64,000 bases of DNA from Strigamia acuminata (taxonomy: Eukaryota > Arthropoda > Chilopoda > Geophilomorpha > Linotaeniidae), in assembly GCA_949358305.1 (NCBI GenBank), contig CASHSZ010000145.1, positions 50,182-114,181 of the forward strand, written 5' to 3'. The notes below the pieces were generated by a model. It was given only the letters and a program-made list of their open reading frames with translations, made no database searches and had not been told where the DNA came from. The position numbers and the translations under genes are program-made. Below, one piece after another: positions 35,592 through 45,559 of this stretch. The stretch's first letter is position 1. Each line of letters begins with the position of its first letter.

Positions 35592-35855
35592 CCAATCAAC
35601 CAATTGACAACGACAACAATTGTTTCAACAATCCGACCATTCGTCCGCTTGTGTCTAAACGAGTGGAAGCGTGGAGAGGCGCGGAATTCGTCGCCATATT
35701 CTCGCTTGCCAGAAATGAAAAGAGAATAATTCGGTTTATCATTGTTTGATTGATCTGTGGTTTTATTCACCTTTTCTTTCCTTTTCATTGATTGTGTTTT
35801 GCTGTTCAATTCTCGTTTGTATTTAATTTACGGTAATCTAATTTTTACATTTCAG
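34492..35855. other. Gene-free stretch
   Basis: Contains two inverted, related segments: about 34665-34785 (ATACGAAGTTCTCGTATTTTCTCGG, AAAAGAAGATTTTTTT) and 34878-35010 read in reverse (AAAAAATCTTCTTTTTAT, TTGTATTTTCTCG). They form an imperfect large palindrome around a T-run, so this may be a foldback element. A TCTA tract is at 35559-35591. The acceptor TACATTTCAG at 35846-35855 opens the next gene. Confidence 0.45.
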
Positions 35856-36743
35856 ATGGAGAACGGAAAGAACGTCATCTGGGGTGAAGTGCGCCCGGGC
35901 ACGAGGTGAGAGTGGTTGGTCGATCGATTGGTTTTATTTATTCGACACATTTTATTTTATTTCATTTTATTTTTATTTTATTTTTAAGGGGCCCATCGCG
36001 ATTGTCGTTTGGGAAAAAGAACGTGAATAACCCCATCATTTGGGGTGAAATGCGCCCGGGCACGAGGTGAGAGTGGTTGGTCGATCGATTGGTTTTATTT
36101 ATTCGACACATTTTATTTTATTTCATTTTATTTTTATTTTATTTTTAAGGGGCCCATCGCGATTGTCGTTTGGGAAAAAGAACGTGAATAACCCCATCAT
36201 TTGGGGTGAAATGCGCCCGGGCACAAGGTGAGAGTGATTGGTCGATCGATTGGTTTTATTTATTTGACACTTTTTATTTCATTCTATTTTATTTTTATTT
36301 TATTTTTAAGGGGTTCGTCGCGATCGCCACCTTCGACGAGGTCGCCGCAGACCATCTATGTGCGGCCCGGGGAATTTGGTAATAACATATTCTTCGGGCC
36401 GAGGCGCTATGTGCCAGAGTGAGTAAAGCAATTTATGGTCGATTCGTCGGTCGCGATTTGATTAATCATTTTTTTTTTTTTCCATAGTAACTTACCATGG
36501 TTGCCACCTATGCGTGCCAATAATTTCCAATGCAACAGGCGCCACGCGCGGGATCGCCCAACACCACCGACGCATGGGTGGTCGGATATCCCAAGATCCA
36601 CCCGAAACTATGTGTTTCAATTCTGCACAACTTGCTACCAGTTTGGTGGTTGCAACCCGTTCGTCACCAGTTACCAGTCACCAGTCACCCGCGACCGCCA
36701 CCAGTTCGTCGCGCTATATCTACCTGTCCAGTTAGTTAATTAA
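35856..36743 (+). CDS. Five-exon protein with tandemly duplicated exons, 189 aa
   Basis: Exons 35856-35905, 35989-36066, 36150-36227, 36311-36418, 36488-36743, all phase 2 and GT-AG. The ATG directly follows a TTTCAG acceptor. Exons 2 and 3 encode the same 26 residues (G-P-S-R-L-S-F-G-K-K-N-V-N-N, then P-I-I-W-G-E-M-R-P-G-T-R), and exon 1 ends with a variant, V-I-W-G-E-V-R-P-G-T-R. Each exon-intron unit is 161 bp with an 83-bp intron, so the unit was duplicated in tandem with its intron. Exon 4 begins G-S-S-R-S. The last exon encodes F-Q-F-C-T-T-C-Y-Q-F-G-G-C-N and a basic/aromatic stretch, perhaps a short Cys-rich (CCCH-like) site. No known family. Repeats look like a basic R-P-G-T-R linker array. 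Confidence 0.7.
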
Positions 36744-36775
36744 TTATTCTTTTTATCATTCTTTTTTTTTTTTTT

Positions 36776-36823
36776 TGTTTGTTTGTTTGTTTGTTTGTTT
36801 GTTTGTTTGTTTGTTTGTTTGTT
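36776..36823. repeat. (GTTT)n microsatellite
   Basis: About 12 GTTT units, followed by a TATATATATA run. Confidence 0.9.
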
Positions 36824-37070
36824 TGATATATATATATATACATATATTTTTTTTTCTTCCTCTTAGTGGGACATCGTTATCAAACGTAGCGCCATCGGCG
36901 TAATTTTTCATTTTTTATTGTATTTTGTTCGTTTGTGGTTTATAATTTAAATAAAAATTGAATTTGAGATAAGTGGCCACGATTGATTGGGTTTATTTGA
37001 TCGCAAAAAAAAAAAAAATTTAATTCGAATGAATCTATCGGTGTTAAAAACGACACGACCGGTTTGTTAG

Positions 37071-37628
37071 TTAGCCGATTGGTGAACAATTTGCGAAACA
37101 CGCGCGACACGTGGGGGCGTATTTCTCGGCACCCCCTATCACCACGACGTCTTCTTCGCCCGACGTCCGCTTCGTGAACGCGGCTTCCCCTCGACACCGG
37201 TAGCACGTTGCCTTCAGCTTCACGATGTGCTCTGATTTCGGGAGCAAATCGCAGACTTGACCGAACGGGTTCAACTTGAAATCCCCATCGAGGGCCGCGA
37301 TTACCACAGTCTTTCCTTTCTCTGCCATTTCTTGACAGAATTGTACCAAGTCCTCGAAAAACTGGCCCTCGTCAATCCCGATAATCCCGAAATTTTCGGA
37401 TTGTCTTCGGGCTTCCGCGAGGTTTTCGACGGCGCGCGCCGCTCTCGATTTTCCGTCACGAGCGACGATTTCTCCGGGAATGTGGCGGTTGTCGATTTTG
37501 GGCTTCAATAACAACGCTTCTTCTCCTTCTAGGCGCCTCAAGAGTTCAGTTGTTTTCCCTGCAAACATCGGGCCCACTATTAACTGGATATTGCCTCGTG
37601 GTCGATCCTCGATGGCCGACGTCGACAT
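37071..37628 (-). CDS. TK1: Thymidine kinase, TK1 (type II) family, 185 aa, intronless
   Basis: Phosphorylates thymidine to dTMP with ATP in the pyrimidine salvage pathway. P-loop G-P-M-F-A-G-K-T (19-26); Walker B/catalytic D86-E87-G-Q-F; L-D-G-D-F-K (113-118); zinc ribbon C142-x2-C145 and C174-x2-C177; lasso V-V-I-G-G-A-E-K-Y (162-170). All key residues are present, so it should be active. At 185 aa it is shorter than vertebrate cytosolic TK1 (about 234) and lacks the C-terminal degradation tail; its length is closer to minimal bacterial and large-DNA-virus enzymes. Its coding region is one exon although nearly every neighbour is split. Both facts are compatible with retroposition or horizontal acquisition, or simply with a compact invertebrate gene; a phylogeny is needed. 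A frameshifted fragment of the same 3' end occurs at 15970-16040. Confidence 0.92.
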   Translation of the reverse strand: MSTSAIEDRPRGNIQLIVGPMFAGKTTELLRRLEGEEALLLKPKIDNRHIPGEIVARDGKSRAARAVENLAEARRQSENFGIIGIDEGQFFEDLVQFCQEMAEKGKTVVIAALDGDFKLNPFGQVCDLLPKSEHIVKLKATCYRCRGEAAFTKRTSGEEDVVVIGGAEKYAPTCRACFANCSPIG

Positions 37629-38200
37629 CTCGTCTTGTTGCGTCTACCATCGAGGAAAAAGAGAAAGAATTTAAACGAATAAATGAAAAACGAAAAACTG
37701 ACAAAATCGTGAGTCCGACTGCAAAACTAAAATTGGATAGAGATCGAGAACAAAATGGCGGTGATAGTGGTGTAACCACGGGGATTCCCGCCCGTGCTCG
37801 CGCATCGACCCGTTCTGGTTCATTTAGTTAGTTGGTCGGTCGGTTTAATTGACGAGTCGGTCAAATTGTTGGAGATTCTTCCCCTTTTTCTATTTTGAAA
37901 ATTGACTAGGTTTGCTTACCGTGCAAACGAAACTCGATATAGCGAATGAACCAATGCGTACAAGTGCGCGAAGCAAAGCGCGGTATGGTAGGAAAGCTTT
38001 AGCCCGTCGCTCGCTGCAAAGACGCGAGAATACGACGCGACACTCGGTGACACAAATTAGAAATTAAGAAAAAAAATAAATAAATAAATAAAGAAATAAA
38101 AAAAAATAAAGAGAGGATTCTTTCCATTCTCTTCTTTACGTTTTCTCTTTTCCTCTCCATTTCTTTGCGCCCACCCGCGAGAGAAGCGCACATCAGTGCA
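37629..38200. other. 5' flank of thymidine kinase
   Basis: Presumed promoter and possible untranslated first exon. Minus-strand sequence just upstream of the ATG has C/T-rich runs, but I could not fix a splice pair. No other coding signal. Confidence 0.4.
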
Positions 38201-41000
38201 CCAACGCAAACGCGTCGCCTCTAATGGTACGCGCGTTTGAGCGCGCCCTAATGCGTGATAATGAACGCAACGTGGTCGAGAGGGGCGACAATCAGAATTT
38301 AATGAAATGAATATTTTTTTTTTTTTTTTTTTTTCAGTTTGATTTGAGATTATTGAAATATTAAAATTTACAATTAAAATAGCACACAATTCCAGACGCA
38401 ATCACAATTGCGAACAATGATGGATTCTGGGATTAATTTAAAGTTTGCGTTAAATCGTAAATGCGCATGCGCAGATACCGCGCAGCGAGGTGCACAGGTA
38501 TAATTTCCTCCGATGAATTTTACTTCGGATTTTACGGACAATTTCAATGTGGAAAATTTATTTATAGTCGTCAGTTATTTGGCAACAATATTATTACATT
38601 TTTAATCAGCATTTTAATCATAACTTTTGTCAGTTGTGTAGCTTATTTTTGATTTGTTATTGTGACTGACCAGAAGGCCAGTCTGAGACCGAGAGGGGCG
38701 TGCAAAAGGGACACCTATCGGCACTGGCGTCAGAAGAACTCGGGTACCGCGCCACTCGGTGGGTACTGTGCCGCTCGACCGAGCGACGACGGCCCCTCGC
38801 TCTGCTCTCGGTCTGAAGGCTTTCGCAAAATGCAGCGGACGCGGTGATTAGAACTCGCGTCGACTCCGACGGGACGTCAACTCTGGAAGGTAAAATTAAA
38901 ATATGAAACGGCGGATATTTTACGAAACTTTTGTTCCAGTCGGTTGCTACGAAGATAATCTCGTTAATCATTGGAATACGAACCGCGGAACCGGTTCCAA
39001 GATCCGAAATTTAAACTTTAATCGTCCGCTCGTTGTCGATCGCCAGGCACCTGTAAGTGATAAACGCGTCCTTTTCATTTTCTTGTCGCGTCTCGGGAGT
39101 TTGTGGATCTATAACCTGGCCTAATCTGACCTAATTCGAATCTGAGTTTGGATCTGAATTCTGCGTTTGCTTTATCGTTTCAACATTATGAGAGTTTCCT
39201 TTTATTAAACAATTACATTTTCAATTCTCGTTGGTAGTTAATTGCGCCCTGGTGCGTTGCCATAAACACCGGACACTTTGTGGACATATATCCACGTTGA
39301 CGGACATCATTACCGACGCCCGCGCCAAAAACCCGTGTCGCGCTCACCCCCATCGCATCACGTGCATTATCGCGCGTCGTAGATCGCGAGCAAAGACACA
39401 CTCATGTCCATATGTTGCTGAGAACTTTGCTCACGGTCGCGCGTCGACGTCGAAACGTGTCGAAACAAGCCGAAAAATGCAGGCAACCACGCGCGCGTCA
39501 TGGGGTTTAAATAAGCGAACGGATGTCGGTGCGGAAACTTATTTTCGGGACGAGTCGTTAGGGCTGCTGTCGTCGCCGCTCAACGGCCCCAACTGCTCCC
39601 ATTCGCCGGTAGACCGAGCGAGAACGGGTGCGTTCTATTTCCGATTCATTTATTTATTATTTTGACCGACCCGAAGGCCAGTCTGAGACCGAGAGGGGCG
39701 TGCAAATGTGACACATATAGGCACTGGCGCCAGAAGAACTCGGGTACCGCGCCACTCGGTGGGTACTGTGCCGCTCGACCGAGCGACGACGGCCCCTCGC
39801 TCTGCTCTCGATATGAAGGCTTTCGCAAAATGCAGCGGACGCGGTGATTAGAACTCGCGTCGACTCCGACGGGACGTCAACTCTGGAAGATAAAATTAAA
39901 ATATGAAACGGCGGATATTTTACGAAACTTTTGTTCCAGTCGGTTGCTACGAAGATAATCTCGTTAATCATTGGAATACGAACCGCGGAACCGGTTCCAA
40001 GATCCGAAATTTAAACTTTAATCGTCCGCTCGTTGTCGATCGCCAGGCACCTATAAGTGATAAACGCGTCCTTTTCATTTTCTTGTCGCGTCTCGGGAGT
40101 TTGTGGATCTATAACCTGGCCTAATCTGACCTAATTCGAATCTGAGTTTGGATCTGAATTCTGCGTTTGCTTTATCGTTTCAACATTATGAGAGTTTCCT
40201 TTTATTAAACAATTATATTTTTAATTCTACTTGCTATTTAACTGCGTCCCGGTGCGTTGCCATAAGCACCGGACACCTTCGGACATTTATCCACGTTGGT
40301 GAACATTATTATCGATGCCGGTGTCAAAAATCCATGTCGCGCTTACATACATCGCACCTCGCATATTATCGCGCGTGGGAATGCGTTCACGCGTGTGCAT
40401 GGCAAACAAAGACACGCTCATGCGAGCACATTGTCGAGGACTTCGCTCACGATCGCGCACTGACACCAGAACGTGTTGCATCAAAATATTGAAATTTTCT
40501 ACGACCAGATGCCGAATCTGTCATGTGCAAAGAGAGTGTGTGTAAACGAACGGACAAATAAATAAATAAATAAATAGATAAACCAAGTGTTTTTCATAAC
40601 TGTTTGTTTGTTTGTACCGGCGGAACGTTGTGATGTCGATGTGAGAGTTTATTTTGGAAGAATTTGTTGGGACTGTCGACGCTCGTCGGTGCCAACTGCC
40701 CCGGCTGACCAACGACTGAACAATAGAGTGGTTGCGCAACCCGAATGCAGACTTTTGTGACCGAAACCCCCCGGATTTCCGCGAGGGCTCGAATCAGTCC
40801 CGGTTGGTCTGAAGGTGTTAGTAGATCCATCGGATGCAGTGACCGAAATTCAATGGGTGACGAACGACGATAGAGGGGGAGGATCGAATTACTCCCCGGC
40901 AATCATCGTCGAAATGGAGAACCCAATTCGCTTATTCACTCGACAATTTGTGTCGTTTTACGAGCTTTATTGTTGATGTTTCGCGCGTGCACGTGTGTGT
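38200..41000. repeat. Dispersed/tandem repeat family, array 4 (1-kb period)
   Basis: The segment 38663-39215 is repeated at 39663-40215 with a handful of differences. The next 150-200 bp also align at the same offset but much more weakly. Both copies start CCAGTCTGAGACCGAGAGG and contain the GAAACGGCGGATATTTTAC block. Hairpin modules occur at about 39538-39605 and 40650-40705. Apparent 60-100-codon frames occur in both copies only because the DNA is nearly identical. Confidence 0.8.
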
Positions 41001-41320
41001 CTGTGTGTGGCATTTTACAACGGAGTGGCATCGACGTGTCCATTGGTTGACTCGAGTTCCAACCGTCCCCAACGCCTCGTAAAAATCGACACCGATTTTA
41101 TGACTTTGAACGACTTTATCGCTAACATTTCCATCTGGTTCCCCGTAACGACGTTTCGACCATTGCTCCCCCCACACTCCAATTCAAAATTTAATAAGAA
41201 ATTGTCAAACTTTTCAAATTCTATGATAAAAGTTGAGTGTTTTTATTGTTTACAAAATAAAAACGAAAAATAGAAAAATAAAATAAAAAAAGATTCACAA
41301 TCGACTCGTCACATCGCCGA

Positions 41321-42022
41321 TTACGCGCCTGGTTGTGGGTCACTGAGGAAGAGATCAAATTGAATAAACTAAGTGAACAAACTGATGGACGGGCGGACAA
41401 ATTGAAACGTTGAACCGAATTAATTACCTCGACGCCGGACGCCCTGGCAACATCGGTTCGGTGGCCGCGAAACGCGCTAGCATCCTGGCGCGCCCGCGGG
41501 ATTGACTTGAAAAATAGAAAATAAAATAAAATAAATATAAATAAATAAATCAATTCGAATCAAACCAACCAATCGGTGAAACAAAACGAAACAAAAACAA
41601 AAACAAAACGTTGAATCGAATTAACTCACATCGGCATCGGACGTCCCGGTCCCATCAACTGGGCGCCCGCGAAGCGAACAAACAGTACGGAACGTCCGCG
41701 AGGATGGCTTAAAAAATAAATAAATAAATAAATAAATAAATAAATGAATAAATAAATCAAACGAGACGTTTGACCGAATTACATCGGTTCCGGAGTCGCG
41801 CGCTGGAATGGCGCAACCCGCATGATGGGTCGAATGTGACCGGGTTCGGTCCACTGCCACGATGACGACTGGGGCGGATCAATTGGCTGACAACTGAATA
41901 AACAAAGAAATAAAGAAATGAAGAAACGGATAAACGAACGATCGATCGAAACCGGTCGGTCGAATCTCTCACCTTGCATCATCGCCGTCGTTGTTGTGGT
42001 CGTTTTTCTCGTTTTTGTTCAT
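41321..42022 (-). CDS. Small five-exon protein with duplicated 78-nt exons, 112 aa
   Basis: Exons in transcript order 42022-41973, 41893-41783, 41707-41630, 41505-41428, 41342-41321, all junctions phase 2, GT-AG. It starts MNKNEKNDHNNDGDDA, a hydrophilic Asn/Asp-rich N-terminus. Exons 3 and 4 are both 78 nt and encode related 26-residue blocks: I-H-P-R-G-R-S-V-L-F-V-R-F-A...P-G-R-P-M-P and I-Q-S-R-G-R-A-R-M-L-A-R-F-A...P-G-R-P-A-S. It ends SDPQPGA. The 78-nt, phase-2, P-G-R/T-terminated repeat exons recall the gene at 35856-36743, but sequence similarity is weak. No known domain. Confidence is moderate because exons are short and the last one has only 22 nt. Confidence 0.6.
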
Positions 42023-42397
42023 CGTCTGGAACATAGAAATTAAATTAAAGTCGAATGCAAAGGAAAATAAAATAACGGCTAAGAAAAAATAAAAAATTTC
42101 AAGTCACGAGTCTGTCAAATGAGCGAGCGAGCGGTGCCCGACCGAACCAATGCAGGCGTTCGTGTTTGCACGCGCGTGTTAATTGATACGTTGTCGAGAG
42201 AGGCGTAGAGGTAATCGAGGGTTGTTTTTTTTTTCAATTTGTCGATCGATTGACTGATAAATGTGACGGTAGAACGGTCAACTACTCACTTTTTGGAAGA
42301 TGGAAACACGACGTTGTCTGTCCCGCGCGTGATCACTATCGATGCATAGAGCGACACCAAGTGACATAATCCGGAAACATGGCGGCTGTCTGTCTCC

Positions 42398-42460
42398 ATC
42401 CTCTCGGCACACGGTTCCACGCGGCGGGTATCTCCGTCCACTCGACCAATCGTCGTATTC
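42398..42460 (-). repeat. tRNA-derived element, copy 3 (partial)
   Basis: The minus strand has TTGGTCGAGTGG and the middle part GCCGCGTGGAACCGTG, resembling copies at 33510 and 11689. No box B-like sequence remains. Confidence 0.4.
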
Positions 42461-42579
42461 GTTGTTATCCTTTTTCCTTTTTTTTTTTCTTTTTTTTTCT
42501 TTCTTTTTTTTTCTTTTTTTCTTTTTTAGGCGAGTAAATAAAACTGACTGAAATAAAAATTCCCATCCATCCACCCATT

Positions 42580-43115
42580 TCGTTTTGTTTTTTAACGTGA
42601 CGATTCTGAGTAATTACGTCACACCGTGTACCCCAACCATTAATCAGATTATCACGATAGATGTCGCGTGAAATGAGATTGTGAACGCTTAAACTGGTCT
42701 ATGGTTTAAATTCCATTCCGCGATGCACGGCGCGCCATCGTAAAGGCTTTTATTCAACTAGACACGAACGTTTAGCGTGTTGGATCAAACGTCCGGTCAC
42801 GCGACCTGTGATGTAATTACTCGGAACCACTGCGCAGCCCGGTGGAACTCGTGTCCTTTAATGGATACCAAAATGTTCGTCCGATGCGATCACTTGACGT
42901 TTCCCGCGTTAAAAAGTGACCCAATAAATTCCGGAACCAGATTAATCATGTTTTATCTATCTATATGCGTCTAACCGTATATTTTGTTTTTTTTAATTTT
43001 AACGTGGAAAAGTTCGTTAATCATAATATTCGACACCTACATGTCAAACTTGGAAAATCCGCGGCGGTGGCGCATTCTGGCGACAATCCGCGAAACCCCG
43101 TGAATAGCTTGTTTT
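42580..43115. repeat. Dispersed repeat family copy
   Basis: Positions 42610-42720 match 245-350 in the same orientation. 42780-42930 matches 33040-33200 and 45740-45800 (TGGTCACG/GGTCACGCGACC, TTTAATGGATACCAAA, TTTCCCGCGTTAAAAAG, AATAAATTCCGGAACC). Non-coding; followed by a (TTA)n tract at 43136-43192. Confidence 0.65.
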
Positions 43116-43134
43116 CGACTTGTCATTTTTATAA

Positions 43135-43135
<1 letters not shown>

Positions 43136-43167
<32 letters not shown>

Positions 43168-43192
43168 GTTATTATTATTATTATTATTATTT
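43136..43192. repeat. (TTA)n microsatellite
   Basis: About 19 TTA units, one interrupted by GTT. It ends 75 bp before the ATG of the next gene. Confidence 0.95.
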
Positions 43193-43267
43193 AATTAGAA
43201 GTGTGACCCGTCACGTGTTACCACCGCCATTGTTATCACCGGGTGTCGTGTCGGTTCATTCGTCAAA

Positions 43268-44221
43268 ATGGACGCACCATGCGCTTCGTCCACAGAGGTG
43301 AGTTGTTAAATCTCTGTCTATGAATTGTTATTTTGTCAATTGGCCGTATTCACATTTTGCGTGCACAAAACGCACGTATACGCCATGTTGCCCGCGTGAA
43401 CATCTGAATTGTCGTTGTTTTCATCGCTAAACGAAACGATCAATTTGATGAATGTACAAATGAGTTTAATGAATTTTATAAAATTAAGCGAACGAGCGAG
43501 ATTAACAAATAAATAAACAAATGGGTGTTTGTTTGGAGATAATTCATTTCGTACAACGCGCTATCAATCAATCAATTACCCGCTATACGGTGAAACTGTA
43601 ACGCTCCTCTCTCGTTCGTGTTTCGGTCTCCTTTCTCTCCTCCTCTCTTCGCGTTCGTATCTCAATTTAATTTATTTTAATTTAATTTAATTTAATTTAT
43701 TTATTTATTTATTTCTCTCTTTACAGATGTCAATCATCGCCGGGAATGAGGCACCGACCCGACCACAGTCGCCGCAATCGCAACCATCGTCACCAAGAAC
43801 GCCGCAGACGCCGAAGCGCCCTTTTGAGACGGGGAATACGACGCCAGTTAAAGGGGTATCCCGTTGAGATTCCTATTATTTATTCTTTTTTTCGTTTATT
43901 TTTTTTCCCCCTTTCCTTTTCCAGTCGTCCACCGCTTCCACTCCGCGTGCGCCGACGGGTAGGTTGAAGACGGTGGATCTTATACTTCGAAGAGTGACGA
44001 AGGAGGAGGAACGAGAGGAGGAGGAGCGAAAGAAGGGACGCAACAGAGACGATTCCATGTGGATCGAGACGCTCCCAGATGGAGATGTTCTTTTGTCGGG
44101 TTCAGTGGTGAGCGCGTTAGTCCGTGTGGGTGTGGTAAGAGTCATACCAGAAGAAAACGAAGGAGACGGTGACGAAGCTCAGAGAAAGAATCGAGAGTCT
44201 GGCAAAGAAGACGCGGGATAA
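43268..44221 (+). CDS. Small three-exon charged protein, 151 aa
   Basis: Exons 43268-43297, 43727-43855, 43925-44221, all phase 0, GT-AG. Exon 1 has ten codons (MDAPCASSTE). Exon 2 also starts with ATG directly after a TTTACAG acceptor, so translation may begin there in an alternative transcript. The middle is Pro/Gln/Ser/Thr-rich with S-P-x-T-P and T-P-K-R motifs, typical of phosphorylation-rich disordered regions. The last exon has an E/R/K-rich helix (T-K-E-E-E-R-E-E-E-E-R-K-K), a short hydrophobic stretch (L-L-S-G-S-V-V-S-A-L-V-R-V-G-V-V-R-V-I-P) and an acidic tail ending GKEDAG. It resembles the two-exon coiled-coil family in layout (basic Ser/Pro exon, phase-0 intron, charged exon), without clear identity. 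AATAAA at about 44257. It converges on the next gene. Confidence 0.65.
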
Positions 44222-44372
44222 GAAAAAATTGATCGTGTATTTGTAATAATGATAACAATAAAGATGATTAATGTGGATTTTTTTTTTTTTTTTTTTGTAA
44301 AAAAAAAATAAAAGCAAATGGGGAAGAGTCGGACAATGCAAATTATGAGAAAAAAATAAAATTAAATAAAAA

Positions 44373-45527
<1,155 letters not shown>

Positions 45528-45559
45528 CTGGTGGCAGTCCGAGAACGATTTAAGTTTGA

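Noticed and set aside
35856-36310. CRISPR-like array of 161-bp repeats
   Set aside because: Repeats are exon-plus-intron units with splice sites in a eukaryotic gene; no spacers or cas genes.
38662-39847. Frame in the 1-kb repeats reading D-T-Y-R-H-W-R-Q, similar to finger 1 (D-A-Y-R-H-W-R-Q-H) of the 1026-aa gene
   Set aside because: The second and third repeat copies keep only K-D-A-Y-S-H-W-K or nothing, there are no cysteines, and the frame is closed elsewhere. It may be chance or a very old exon relic; not enough to call a gene.
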